This document shows positions 26,559 through 37,200 of a DNA stretch of 64,000 bases, piece by piece. The DNA lies in contig CANRWW010000011.1 in the NCBI GenBank assembly GCA_947643665.1, forward strand, positions 1 through 64,000, in the 5' to 3' direction. This DNA comes from an uncultured Porphyromonadaceae bacterium. GTDB lineage: Bacteria > Bacteroidota > Bacteroidia > Bacteroidales > Muribaculaceae. The position numbers were made by a program, and so were the translations under genes. Below the pieces are notes generated by a model. That model did not search any database and had not been told where the DNA came from. It saw nothing but the letters and a program-made list of their open reading frames with translations. How positions within the stretch are numbered: the stretch's first letter is position 1; every line of letters starts with the position of its first letter.

Positions 26559-27197
26559 ATGAAAGCGCTGAAAAAACTGTTTGATTATCCGTTGAAATGG
26601 CGTACAAGCCGCGGATACGGTGTGCACTCCCCTTTCGCTTTCAATTTCATAACCAAAGTAATAGGCGAAAAGGAAGCTGAATATTATGCGTATGCGGAAA
26701 TTGCGGCTTTCTGTCCGAGAGCCCGCAAGGCCGGTTTCAACGAGATATTCGCCGGTCAAGACATGTCCGTCCCGGAAGCATGGCTCCTGTTCCGTGTCTT
26801 ATGTTACTTTAATCCGGAAAATTTGCTTGAGGTGGGCAACGGCCATGAGGTGACAAACATCGTGCTCAACCGGTCAATACCAAAAGCAAAAATACATATC
26901 TGGCATACAGACCGGCATCCCGATCCGACCCTTCTCGGAAAGACCGAACCGTTTGTACTTATAAACCAGTTCCATACATCATACGAAAATATTCTTGAGA
27001 AATATATCAGCCAACTTCTTGCCGGAGGCAATTCCGTTTATTTCGTGCGCAACCTGGACACCTTGCCTAAAATGGCCCATCTATGGAAATTCATTACTTC
27101 CGCAACTGATTTCGGAATGGGATTTACCGATGGATATACCGGTATATTCGTCGCCAGAAAAGGGCTTCCCCACCAGACATTCAATTTATTGATGTGA
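26559..27197 (+). CDS. Methyltransferase-like protein of the Bacteroidota HSPF group
   Basis: A 212-residue protein with the N-terminal motif RGYGVHSPFAF seen in a Bacteroidota family annotated as class I SAM methyltransferases. A motif-I-like stretch LLEVGNGHEVTNIVL lies near residues 88-102, but the glycine pattern is weak and no clear acidic SAM-ribose residue follows, so catalytic activity is doubtful. Its stop codon overlaps the GTG start of xerD by 4 nt, so the two are translationally coupled. Confidence 0.6.
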   Translation: MKALKKLFDYPLKWRTSRGYGVHSPFAFNFITKVIGEKEAEYYAYAEIAAFCPRARKAGFNEIFAGQDMSVPEAWLLFRVLCYFNPENLLEVGNGHEVTNIVLNRSIPKAKIHIWHTDRHPDPTLLGKTEPFVLINQFHTSYENILEKYISQLLAGGNSVYFVRNLDTLPKMAHLWKFITSATDFGMGFTDGYTGIFVARKGLPHQTFNLLM

Positions 27198-28132
27198 GGC
27201 AGATACCCGACATCCAATCACTCCTACGCGAATTCAAGGGTTATCTTTCATTACAACGCGGCCTTTCTTCCAACACAGTCGAAGCGTATATATTCGATGT
27301 GGGAAAACTTATCGATTATCTCATGGAAGACGGGATACCGCTACGTGATGTGGACTACAACAGACTTGAGAACTTCGCGGCAGCCCTATATGATCTCGGC
27401 ATTGCAGACACGTCACGCAAACGAGTATTATCAGGTACAAAATCGTTTTTCCATTTCCTCAAGCTCGAAGGATATATTGAAACAGATCCTGCGATACTGC
27501 TGGAAACACCACGGCTCGGACGGCACCTTCCGGAAGTGCTCAGTGTTGATGAAATAAATGCGCTCATAGATGCCATAGATCCCGAAATGCCAGAGGCGGA
27601 ACGCAATCATGCCATAATTGAGACTATGTATGGCTGCGGCCTGCGTGTAAGCGAACTTGTGAATCTTGAAATATCGCGTATAAATTTCGATGAACTTTAT
27701 CTCGTAGTACACGGAAAAGGTAACAAAGAGAGAATGGTACCTATGTCGCCCGTATCCGTAAAATGCATATCAGATTACCTTCATAATTCACGCACTTGCC
27801 TTAAAATAAAGCGTGGAGAAGAGAACATTGTGTTTCTTAACCGTCGCGGCCACAGGCTCACACGGCAGATGATATTTACCGTCATACGCCGTCTGGCAGA
27901 AGCAGCAGGTATAAACCGCACGATATCCCCCCACACGCTCCGTCACAGCTTCGCGACACATCTGCTCGAAGGGGGAGCCAACCTGCGTGCAATACAGCAG
28001 ATGCTCGGACATGAGAACATCTCCACAACAGAAATATACATACATCTAGATACCACACGTTTACGCGAGGAAATACTGCTGCACCATCCGAGAAATATAA
28101 ATTATAAGCCAGAGCGTGGAAAGGAATGCTGA
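27194..28132 (+). CDS. xerD: Tyrosine recombinase XerD
   Basis: A 312-residue site-specific recombinase that with XerC resolves chromosome dimers at dif. The N-terminal SAM-like domain covers residues 1-95. Catalytic residues of the C-terminal domain are all visible: Arg in YGCGLRVSEL, Lys in HGKGNKER, His and Arg in SPHTLRHSFATHL, His in QMLGHENIST and the Tyr nucleophile in TTEIYIHLD. It starts with GTG at 27194, inside the last codons of the preceding gene. A single integrase far from phage genes fits housekeeping XerD rather than a mobile element. Confidence 0.92.
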   Translation: MRQIPDIQSLLREFKGYLSLQRGLSSNTVEAYIFDVGKLIDYLMEDGIPLRDVDYNRLENFAAALYDLGIADTSRKRVLSGTKSFFHFLKLEGYIETDPAILLETPRLGRHLPEVLSVDEINALIDAIDPEMPEAERNHAIIETMYGCGLRVSELVNLEISRINFDELYLVVHGKGNKERMVPMSPVSVKCISDYLHNSRTCLKIKRGEENIVFLNRRGHRLTRQMIFTVIRRLAEAAGINRTISPHTLRHSFATHLLEGGANLRAIQQMLGHENISTTEIYIHLDTTRLREEILLHHPRNINYKPERGKEC

Positions 28133-28329
28133 GGGTTGAAATAAAGGTAAATCAACCATAAGCACCAGCAGCACTGTCCTTATGGTGCATTTCCCGCCAT
28201 TTAACCACAGTATTATAGCTAAAGTTCTAATAGCCCAACCTCTTGCTTAGGATATCACATACAATAAAATGAGGAAAAAAAAGTTATATCTTTAAAACCA
28301 TCCCATTGTAGATCCCCTCTACCGACACA

Positions 28330-29559
28330 ATGAAAAAGAACAAAAATATATCACAGTTTGGTGCCTTTGCCCTTATCTGCGTGATGACGATATCATCGGG
28401 AGTTCCGACATTGCATGCTGAAGACAATATCAAAAACGAGTTCAATCCTGTGCAGACCGGCGTCACCTCCCTCAGCATAGCTCCTGACGCACGCGGCGCA
28501 TCTTTGGGAGATCTTGGTGCGGCAACAGACCCGGATGTGAACTCACAATTCTGGAACCCGTCAAAATATGCCTTCGCATACTCTCAAGGCTCCATAGGCC
28601 TGAGTTATACACCATGGCTCCGCAAACTTGTAAATGACATATTTCTGGCAGACCTGGCAGGATACTGGAAACTTGGCTCCCAGGACAACCAGGCTTTGAG
28701 TGCCTCTCTGCGCTACTTCTCTCTCGGTGAAGTCAGCACTACCGACGTGGCCGGAGTCACAAACAGCATCAACCCTTACGAAATGGCGATAGATGTGGGA
28801 TACTCACGAAAGCTATCCGAAAAATTCTCAATGGGTGTAGTATTCCGGTATATATATTCAGACCTCGCCTACAACACATCCGACGTAGGTGACAATTCCA
28901 CCGGCGCATCAGCTTTCGGGGCCGACCTTGCAGGCTACTTTACCACCTACCCTATCATCGGCCAGAACGAATGCCAGTGGTCATGGGGATTCAATGTCTC
29001 CAATATCGGCTCCAAAGTTGCATATGACAATGGCAACAATCCGGCATTTCTACCTACCAACCTGCGTCTTGGAACCACATTCATGTTTCCACTTGCCGAC
29101 TACCATACATTGGCTTTCAGCCTTGACCTGAACAAACTACTGGTTCCAACCCGTCCCCGCCAGCAAGATTACATAGATGCTGACGGCCAGGAAGATCAGG
29201 AAGCATTCCAAAAAGCCTTAGACGACTGGAAAGACATGTCACCGATAACAGGCATATTCAAGTCGTTCAATGATGCCCCGGGCGGCATGAAAGAAGAAAT
29301 ACGCGAGATAAACTACTCCATAGGAGCGGAATACAGCTACAACCAGCAGTTTTTCCTCCGTGCAGGATACTACCACGAGAGCGAATACAAAGGCAACCGC
29401 CAGTATTTCGGTTTCGGTGCCGGTTTCTCACTCAACGTAGTACGGCTAGACGCTTCATACATGCTTGCCACAGCCCAGACCTCGCCACTTGACCAAACAC
29501 TGCGCTTTACCCTTTCATTTGACATGGATGGCCTGAAAAATTTACTTGGCCGCAAATAA
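28330..29559 (+). CDS. porV: Type IX secretion outer-membrane protein PorV
   Basis: A 409-residue outer-membrane beta-barrel related to FadL. PorV shuttles cargo proteins from the Sov translocon to the attachment complex in T9SS. A signal peptide ends near residue 30. The N-terminal block NPVQTGVTSLSIAPDARGA with DLGAATDPDVNSQFWNPSKYAF is the PorV signature. The barrel runs to the C-terminal TLRFTLSFDMDGL. It lies 33 nt before ispF, the conserved Bacteroidetes neighbour. A weak -7 box TATCTTTA is at 28287-28294; the 197-nt gap before it also holds a short CCATAAG / CTTATGG repeat. Confidence 0.93.
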   Translation: MKKNKNISQFGAFALICVMTISSGVPTLHAEDNIKNEFNPVQTGVTSLSIAPDARGASLGDLGAATDPDVNSQFWNPSKYAFAYSQGSIGLSYTPWLRKLVNDIFLADLAGYWKLGSQDNQALSASLRYFSLGEVSTTDVAGVTNSINPYEMAIDVGYSRKLSEKFSMGVVFRYIYSDLAYNTSDVGDNSTGASAFGADLAGYFTTYPIIGQNECQWSWGFNVSNIGSKVAYDNGNNPAFLPTNLRLGTTFMFPLADYHTLAFSLDLNKLLVPTRPRQQDYIDADGQEDQEAFQKALDDWKDMSPITGIFKSFNDAPGGMKEEIREINYSIGAEYSYNQQFFLRAGYYHESEYKGNRQYFGFGAGFSLNVVRLDASYMLATAQTSPLDQTLRFTLSFDMDGLKNLLGRK

Positions 29560-29592
29560 TACATCAATCTCTTACCTAAGTTTATATCTCAT

Positions 29593-30081
29593 ATGGAATT
29601 CCGTACCGGCAACGGTTTCGATGTGCACCGCCTCACCCAGGGGCGGCGCCTTGTAATATGCGGTGTCGAAATACCCTACGAACTCGGTCTGCTTGGCCAC
29701 AGTGATGCCGACGTGGCACTACATGCGCTTTGCGACGCATTATTAGGAGCAGCAGCCATGCGCGATATCGGCTACCATTTTCCTGACAGCGACAATCGCT
29801 ACCATGACGCAGACTCCCGTGTGCTTCTTCGCGAGACAGCCAGGATAATAGAGGAGAGGCACTTCAGCATCGTAAACGTAGATGTGACCATAATAGCCCA
29901 GGCTCCCAAAATGCTGCCATATATAGAGCAGATGCGTGCCAATGTGGCATCAGATCTCTGCCTGCCGCTTGATGCCGTATCCGTAAAAGCCACCACAACC
30001 GAACATCTCGGCTTTACCGGCAGGGGAGAAGGTATAGCCGCGATCGCCACAGCGAGCCTTTCACGTAAAATCTGCAAATAG
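29593..30081 (+). CDS. ispF: 2-C-methyl-D-erythritol 2,4-cyclodiphosphate synthase
   Basis: Makes the cyclic diphosphate intermediate of the MEP isoprenoid pathway; homotrimer, cytoplasmic. The 162-residue protein has GFDVHRL with the metal-binding Asp-x-His near residues 8-14, [12 protein letters not shown] and the [10 protein letters not shown] loop. Its C-terminal [17 protein letters not shown] segment is also diagnostic. Cotranscribed with porV. Confidence 0.97.
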   Translation: MEFRTGNGFDVHRLTQGRRLVICGVEIPYELGLLGHSDADVALHALCDALLGAAAMRDIGYHFPDSDNRYHDADSRVLLRETARIIEERHFSIVNVDVTIIAQAPKMLPYIEQMRANVASDLCLPLDAVSVKATTTEHLGFTGRGEGIAAIATASLSRKICK

Positions 30082-30264
30082 CCGTTTCTTATTCCCTTTT
30101 TCTTAAAATGTGATAAAAAAAGTCTGATATTTGGGATATTGTTCCAAATAACTTGTTATAATCCTACCACAGGTTATCATATCGTATAAAAACCTGTCTT
30201 CTTTGCTTACATGACTACGGGCGATTATGAGACCCGAATGTATTACGTTTCAAAAGGGATTATA

Positions 30265-31242
30265 ATGAAAACTTACATCACAAATTATTTAATAGCAGCA
30301 GTAATCGGATTAGTAGCTGCATCAGGCTTTCAAGCCAGAGGAGAAACAGTAGAGCCTATAAAATATGGCGACATGGAACAATGGGTCGTACGGCATCTCC
30401 AGGAATCAAAAGTAATAGGAGGAAAATCAAAAACGCTTTATGCCATAGGTCCGACCTCTACAATAGACGGTTCGGTACCATATACCAACCGTGGAGGATC
30501 TCCATGGGCAACCTCCAATGTAATGGCAAAAGTCGCCGGCATAGTAAAAGGAAGCAACGCTGTGTTTCCAGACAATCGCGACACCGGCGGGCGTTGCTGC
30601 AAACTCTCAACAGTCATGGAGCAGTGCAAGGCACTCGGAATGATAAACATAGAGGTAATAGTGCCCGGATCAATATTTCTGGGAAGCATGCTTGAACCTG
30701 TAAAGTCTACAAAAAACCCATACTCCAAAATGGAGATGGGAATACCGTTCACAAAGCGTCCCAAGGCACTCCAGTTCGACTACAGGGTGGAAATGCCAGC
30801 AAAGTCAGACCGAATATACGCCCCTGGTGTCGGTTCGCAAAAAACGATACCCGGACATGACAACTCGGAGGTATACATCATACTCCAGCGCCGTTGGGAA
30901 GACGAGAATGGCAATATATACGCCAAGCGTGTTGGCACGGGCCGGGAGCAGTACGGCAAATCTACCGATGGATGGGTAAACGGTCACCGCATCCCTGTAA
31001 AATACGGCGATATTTCCAAAGATCCAAACTTCAAAAGCTACATGGGCCTCATACCTAAGGGAAAAAGTTATTATGCACGCAATTCAAAAGGTAAAATGAT
31101 GCCTGTGACAGAGGTTGGATGGGATACAAACGACGCAACACCTACCCATCTTCTGATTATGGCATCCGCCGGGAGCGGAGAGGCTTATGTAGGAACTCCG
31201 GGGCTTACACTGTGGGTGGACAATTTCAGTCTGGTCTATTAA
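30265..31242 (+). CDS. Secreted PCMD-domain protein
   Basis: A protein of about 325 residues with a signal peptide (MKTYITNYLIAAVIGLVAA). The body matches the PCMD domain of Bacteroidota, a predicted carbohydrate-metabolism-linked beta-sandwich: KYGDMEQW at the start, YTNRGGSPWATSN, RPKALQFDYRVEMP and the final LWVDNFSLVY. It is followed by a strong hairpin. The frame is open 18 codons upstream of the chosen ATG at 30265, but the signal peptide and the AAGGGA before this ATG decide for it. The sugar ligand is unknown. A hairpin ACAGGTT / AACCTGT (30169-30197) precedes it. Confidence 0.75.
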   Translation: MKTYITNYLIAAVIGLVAASGFQARGETVEPIKYGDMEQWVVRHLQESKVIGGKSKTLYAIGPTSTIDGSVPYTNRGGSPWATSNVMAKVAGIVKGSNAVFPDNRDTGGRCCKLSTVMEQCKALGMINIEVIVPGSIFLGSMLEPVKSTKNPYSKMEMGIPFTKRPKALQFDYRVEMPAKSDRIYAPGVGSQKTIPGHDNSEVYIILQRRWEDENGNIYAKRVGTGREQYGKSTDGWVNGHRIPVKYGDISKDPNFKSYMGLIPKGKSYYARNSKGKMMPVTEVGWDTNDATPTHLLIMASAGSGEAYVGTPGLTLWVDNFSLVY

Positions 31243-31274
31243 TTATTGCTGTCCGCTAAAAATTTTCAAGGTTA

Positions 31275-31331
31275 CCCCACATTAAGCGGGAAATTTCGGC
31301 CTGAAAGCCCCATTTCCCGCTTGATGTGGGG
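31275..31331 (+). terminator. Long terminator-like hairpin after the PCMD gene
   Basis: Arms 31275-31294 and 31312-31331 are 20 nt each and pair with one mismatch (CCCCACATTAAGCGGG against CCCGCTTGATGTGGGG). No T-run follows. The rest of the 308-nt gap to the M6 protease gene holds its -7 box. Confidence 0.55.
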
Positions 31332-31491
31332 TTGACATTTGACACGCCACCTCCGGCGGCTCGCGGGGAGAACCATCATACTGATACGAAAAAGGAGATA
31401 TTGTTGTTTCCCGGTTTTAGCGGGCAACAACAATCAAAAAAATAAATCCGGACTAATGATAGCTTTTATGGAATTTTATTGTATTTTTGCG

Positions 31492-31499
31492 ACCATAGA
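31492..31499 (+). promoter_or_regulatory. -7 box for the M6 protease gene
   Basis: TATTTTTG fits TAnnTTTG and is 51 nt before the ATG. The -33 element is unclear. Confidence 0.4.
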
Positions 31500-31550
31500 C
31501 ACCAATAACACCAGACACAAGGTCGCACTTACCAAACTTCTGCTATCATT

Positions 31551-34244
31551 ATGTCATCAACAGATTTTTATAGTAAAGTAAAATTTCTCGCGAAAAAATC
31601 AGTTCTGGCCACCATAGCGCTCTTTGCCGCAAGTCCAGAAACAGTAGCGATACCGGCACGCCGCCACTCAACAATGACAGTTGACTTAGCAGACGGCACA
31701 CAGCTTACCGCCTATTTACATGGCGATGAAAATTTTCATTTTTATACCACGGCAGACGGTACAGTGCTCGAAGAGACTCCGCAAGGATTTCGTACTACCG
31801 GATTATCCCCAAAAGCCATGCGGGCCAAAGCCAGTAAATCCCCTTCAAGAAAATTACCTGGAATTGTAGACGGCACAACGTTTCCCTCCACAGGTGACCA
31901 AAAAATAATAGTTGTGCTTGTGCGCTATCAAGACGTTGATTTTAATCTTGACGACCCAAAAGATTACTTCACCAGGATGCTGAATGAAGATGGATTTTCT
32001 GATTATTGGGCAACAGGAAGCGCACGCGAGTATTTTATAAATTCATCAGGTGGCTTATTTCGTCCGGAATTTGATGTGTACGGTCCAATTACACTGCAAA
32101 AAAATCGTGAATATTATGGAGGAAACAACGCCTGGGGGCAGGATAACGCTCCACAAAAAATGGTTATAGAGGCGTGCAGGCAACTGAATCCTGAGGTAGA
32201 TTTCCTTCAATATGACCGCGACGGAGACGGCTATATAGACAATGTATTCGTGGTATACGCTGGTCGCGGAGAAGCATCGGGAGGAAGTCCTGACTGTGTA
32301 TGGCCACATGCATGGAACCTTTCTTCTGCCGAACCTGGTTCCCAATATACATTCAACGGTGTGCGTCTAAACCGATATGCCTGCTCAAATGAATGGGAGC
32401 TTTCCGACCAGGGCAAAGGCTTTCGTCCGGTAGGGATAGGTACATTCATTCATGAATTTTCCCATGTTATGGGGCTGCCGGATTTATATTCGACCGAATA
32501 TGTAAAAGATTCTTTCACTCCAGGATCATGGTCAGTACTTGACTATGGACCTTATAACAACGACGGTTGCACACCACCACAATATTCAGCTTTCGAACGT
32601 TCCGTCCTCGGATATATTTCACCACGCGAACTCACCGCAGAACCGGCCAACAATATCTTAAAACCAATAGCTGAAGGGGACGCCTTTCTGGTACCAGTTC
32701 CTGAATCAACAAATGAATACTTCCTGCTTGAGCATCGCGACGGAACGGGGTGGGATAAATTTACTCCCGGACATGGACTTTTGGCATGGCATATAGACTA
32801 TGACGCAGATATATGGAAAAGAAATGCTGTCAATAACGACCCGTCGCACAATCGTGTGGATCTGATAGAAGCCGACGGCATTCTTACAGAAGCCACACGC
32901 TCTGGCGACTGCTTCCCTGGAACCGCACTCATAACCTCGCTGGATCTACAATCCAGAAACGGCAATCCCACAGGAATACACATATCAGACATAAAAGAGT
33001 CATATGACCGGCTGCTTTTACGTATAAACGGGGGCTTGCCGGATATCACACCGCCGCAGGGTCTCACCGTTGAGAATATAAAAGCAGGGGGATTCACCAT
33101 AAAATGGGAACCGGTATATGGAGCAAAGGGATATTCTGTAAACATAACAGCTCCAGAAGATGACAGTTTCAATTTGTGTGTCTACGCAGACGAATTGACG
33201 ACATATGCCGATATTTCTGGATTGGTCCCATCCACAGAATATAATGTTAATGTCATAGCGGATGATGGCCTATACGGTTCAGTACCATCGGCTTCAATAA
33301 ATGCAACCACCTTAGATCCTACATTCGACTACTTTTCTCCCGTGGCATTGGAAGCCACTGAAATAGGACAGCGCTCTTTTACCGCAAATTGGGAAGAGAT
33401 GGAAAACGCTACCGAATATTACATAGACGTGTATATGATTGCTCCCGGAGATGCCACAACAGACATTGTAGACTTCGCGGAAGGTCCGGCATCCCTTCCA
33501 GAAGGATGGACAACGACATCTTCAGGCAGTTACGGTATGGCAAGCTACAGTGGCAAGGAAATTCCGGCACTGAGAATGTCTGCCGATTGTGAAGAATTGA
33601 TTTCACCGGTTTACAACGCCGATATAGAGAGTCTGTCTTTTTGGCATCGCGGCAATTCCACGACTCCCTCAGAAAAACTGGTCGTCAACGGACTTACAGA
33701 CGGTAAATGGGCAGAGCTTCTCACAGTTGACATAAAAACCGAAAAGGGGGGAGCTATAACTGTAATAGATGATATCCCGATACATACCAGAGCCATATCA
33801 ATAAAATTTTCCAAGCCCTCGGGTAAAGGATCTGTGGCACTTGATGATGTATCCCTTATATGGAACCGTCTTATGAAACCCACGCAGATGCCCAACTATA
33901 CCGGGCTTCCCGTAATGGATACCTCAATCGAAATAACCGGACTACAGCCAGGTTCCGCCTACAGATATTCACTAAAGGCAACCGATGGCATCTTCACATC
34001 ACTGCGCTCAAACGAAATAGATATCATCACTCTTACTGAACAGGTTGGAATCAATACAACAGTAATATCACCTGAAAACAACGTGCAAATCACCGGTCGT
34101 GAACTTAAATCTGAAATACCTGTGGATATATACGATATATCGGGCCGTATAACAGCATCATCAGTTAAATCATTTACCTTCCCTGATGCCGGAATATACA
34201 TCATCACACACAGATCAGAAAAGCTAAAAGCCGTAATCAGATAA
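31551..34244 (+). CDS. Secreted M6-family metalloprotease with T9SS sorting domain
   Basis: An 897-residue exported protease. A signal segment covers residues about 13-33. The propeptide and catalytic domain follow, with the zinc motif HEFSHVMGLPD (His301, Glu302, His305) and a calcium-type loop DRDGDGYID (222-230). Residues about 500-595 and again near 780 are fibronectin type III-like, with a choice-of-anchor J-like module between them (about 625-770; DFAEGPASLPEGW, then ISPVYNADIESLSFW). The last 75 residues are a T9SS type A sorting domain: VDIYDISGRI and DAGIYIITH with a basic end AVIR. Surface or secreted proteolysis by a gut commensal is the likely role; the target is unknown. Confidence 0.88.
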   Translation: MSSTDFYSKVKFLAKKSVLATIALFAASPETVAIPARRHSTMTVDLADGTQLTAYLHGDENFHFYTTADGTVLEETPQGFRTTGLSPKAMRAKASKSPSRKLPGIVDGTTFPSTGDQKIIVVLVRYQDVDFNLDDPKDYFTRMLNEDGFSDYWATGSAREYFINSSGGLFRPEFDVYGPITLQKNREYYGGNNAWGQDNAPQKMVIEACRQLNPEVDFLQYDRDGDGYIDNVFVVYAGRGEASGGSPDCVWPHAWNLSSAEPGSQYTFNGVRLNRYACSNEWELSDQGKGFRPVGIGTFIHEFSHVMGLPDLYSTEYVKDSFTPGSWSVLDYGPYNNDGCTPPQYSAFERSVLGYISPRELTAEPANNILKPIAEGDAFLVPVPESTNEYFLLEHRDGTGWDKFTPGHGLLAWHIDYDADIWKRNAVNNDPSHNRVDLIEADGILTEATRSGDCFPGTALITSLDLQSRNGNPTGIHISDIKESYDRLLLRINGGLPDITPPQGLTVENIKAGGFTIKWEPVYGAKGYSVNITAPEDDSFNLCVYADELTTYADISGLVPSTEYNVNVIADDGLYGSVPSASINATTLDPTFDYFSPVALEATEIGQRSFTANWEEMENATEYYIDVYMIAPGDATTDIVDFAEGPASLPEGWTTTSSGSYGMASYSGKEIPALRMSADCEELISPVYNADIESLSFWHRGNSTTPSEKLVVNGLTDGKWAELLTVDIKTEKGGAITVIDDIPIHTRAISIKFSKPSGKGSVALDDVSLIWNRLMKPTQMPNYTGLPVMDTSIEITGLQPGSAYRYSLKATDGIFTSLRSNEIDIITLTEQVGINTTVISPENNVQITGRELKSEIPVDIYDISGRITASSVKSFTFPDAGIYIITHRSEKLKAVIR

Positions 34245-34283
34245 TTCAATCATATCATAAAATCCAACAAACCGATTTGCTTT

Positions 34284-37200
34284 ATGAAAACATGTACCAG
34301 AACAATCATTACCGCTATGACGGTGGCTGCAACATGGTTATCTCACGGAGCCTATGCGCAGTCTGATACAAATGTGCTGTACAGTGCAGACTTCAACATC
34401 TCAAATTCCCAGACATTGAAAAGCAAGGGATTCACCATCATTGACGCCAATGGAGACGGAAAGACCTGGTATGGCAAAACTTCTTCTGAAACTTTCAGAA
34501 AACTTGATAACGAAGCAATAGACGCCCGCTATCTTTATCCTGCAAAAGTAGACAACTCATCAATGGATGACTGGCTTATAACTCCCTCCTTACGCCTGCA
34601 AACCGGAAAAACCTACAAGACGTTTTTTGTAATGTCGAAATACCAATTCGCCGCGTCGACCGATATGTTTGAAATAAAACTCGGCACCAATCCGACAGGC
34701 GACGGAATGACCGAAACAATCGTAGAGAAACGCGGACTTCCAGAAGCCGGAGGCAATACTCTGTGGACTGTAGAAACAACAATCAGCGTACCTGCCGACG
34801 GAGACTACTATATAGGAATACATGCAACCGGAGACAAACAGGGCACGCTCGGCATAGTAGAACTTAAACTTGAAAAAGGTGTGGCCCTTATCACACCGCA
34901 AGCACCTTCCGACCTTATTGTGACTCCTGATCCGAAAGGGGATAAAAAAGCTATAATAAGTTTCAAGGCTCCTCTAAAAGCCAAAGATGAAAGCGATCTG
35001 GAAAACCTGTCAAAAATCGAAATAAGACGCAATCAGGTCCTGATTGCCACCCTTACCGAAGCAGACGGCGTGGCTCCCGGTGCGGAACTGAGTTACACCG
35101 ATGAGGAGATAGTAACCAACGGGCTATATACTTATTCAGTCAAGGCATTTACAGAAGGCGGCGGTGGAGATGCTGTTGAATCCACCACATTTATCGGTAT
35201 CAATACTCCCGCTCCTGTAACAGATTTAAGAGAGGCAAATGCCTCCACCACATCGGTAACATTAAGCTGGGATGCCCCGGTTTCAGACAAAGACGGATTT
35301 CCCATATATTCCGGGCTTATAACATACGATATCGAACGATGCCCGCTATATACCTCCGAATGGGTTGCAGTAAAAACAGGATGCGAAAAACTTTCTTATA
35401 CCGACATTCTACCTGAAGAACTTGCACAGACCGAACAAAAGTTCTATATATATCGTGTAACCGCCAAAACCATATCCGGCAGTTCCGCTCCTGTCACTTC
35501 CGCCCCTGTGCCGATGGGAATCCCATATTCAGTTCCATTCAATGAATCTTTTACAAATGGCAAAACAACAAGTCTCATTTCATCCTCAATAGTCAGCGGC
35601 AACAATTACTGGTCGGTGACTACAGATTTCGAAGATATCCAGAGTGTTGACGGAGACAACGGGATGATCTATCTCAACGGCCAGATCGGAGGAAGCGCCA
35701 AACTAAAATCCGGCATTATAGACCTTTCAGGAAGCGACTCCCCTGCACTAAGCTATTATACCTACAATCTTGAAGGATGTGACCCTGCCGATCACACACT
35801 CTCTGTCTTGATACACTCCACAGACGGATCAGAAGAAATGTCAATTGAGCCATATGTTCCCGCCAACGGATGGAACAAAACGATTGTGCGTTTAGACCGT
35901 TTTGCCGGCAAAACCATAAGCATTGATTTTACAGGTTCCCGCAATAACAATACAGAATTATTCATAGACAATATTTCCATCTCAACAATATATCCGTTAG
36001 ATCTGCGGTTAACATCACTCAAAACGCCGGCAGAAGCACGCACATCCGAACCTTTTGAAATTGTGGCTGAGATCCTGAATGCCGGATCTGAACCTGTAGG
36101 CGATTTAACAGTAGAATTATACAAAGACGGGGTACTGGCAGACACGCGTATGTTTTCCTCACTAGCAGTAGGTGAATATCTCAAGATCCCGTTTGAACAG
36201 ACACTAGACATATTGTCTGAACCGTCCATAAGCTATTCGGCAAAAGTAGTTCTTGACGGTGACCGCAATCCTAATGACAATATTTCTGAAACAACGACCG
36301 TAAAAGTACGCAAACCCAATTATCCCATAGTAAACGACCTGTCCGGCAATGTTTCAGACGGCATAGCCACATTATCATGGAGCGAACCCGATACATCCAA
36401 GGCACAACCGTTCGAGACAACCGAGGATTTCGAACAATACGATTCGTGGTCAACATCAAATGTGGGGGACTGGATTTTCGTGGATCTTGACAAAGCACAG
36501 ATAGCAGGTTTCAGTGAAGGCTCCATGCCAGGTATACCAGATTATTCACAGCAATCCTGGTGGATATTCGACAATAAACATGAAGACTTCAACAATGGCT
36601 CATTCTCTACCCTTTCAGGACACCACTTCCTTGCCTCCATGATCTCAGGCATAAAGGAGGAAGGCAAAATTGTACAGAATGACGACTGGGCTATTTCTCC
36701 AGAACTTTTCGGCGGCGCACAGACTATTATCGTAAATGCGCGCAGCTATTCAATGGTTCCCAACGAGGCTGAAACATTCGAGGTACTTTATTCAACAGGT
36801 TCAACAGATCCCTCAGATTTCATATCCATTGAAATATTCAGGGACATAACATCGGAATGGACACCATATCAAATAGAACTACCCGACGGAGCCAAGCGTT
36901 TCGCCATACGTAACATCTCTTCAGGAAAATATGTGCTTATGGTAGATGACGTAACTTTCATTCCAGCCGGAAAACCTGCGGAATTCACCATAAACGGTTA
37001 TAATATATATAGAGACGGCATCAAGCTAAACGAAATTCCTCTTGAAGAAAATGAATTCATAGACGAAGATCATGGAACCGGCACACACACCTACAACGTG
37101 ACAACGCTTTACGCAGCAGGAGAATCGCTATTTTCCAACGACTGTATCCCGGTACAGACAGGCATTGGCACAATTGGCATTGACAATACAAATGCAGTGT

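Noticed and set aside
27194-28132. Tyrosine recombinase as evidence of an integrated element
   Set aside because: The sequence has housekeeping XerD layout and context, with no direct repeats, tRNA end or phage genes around it.
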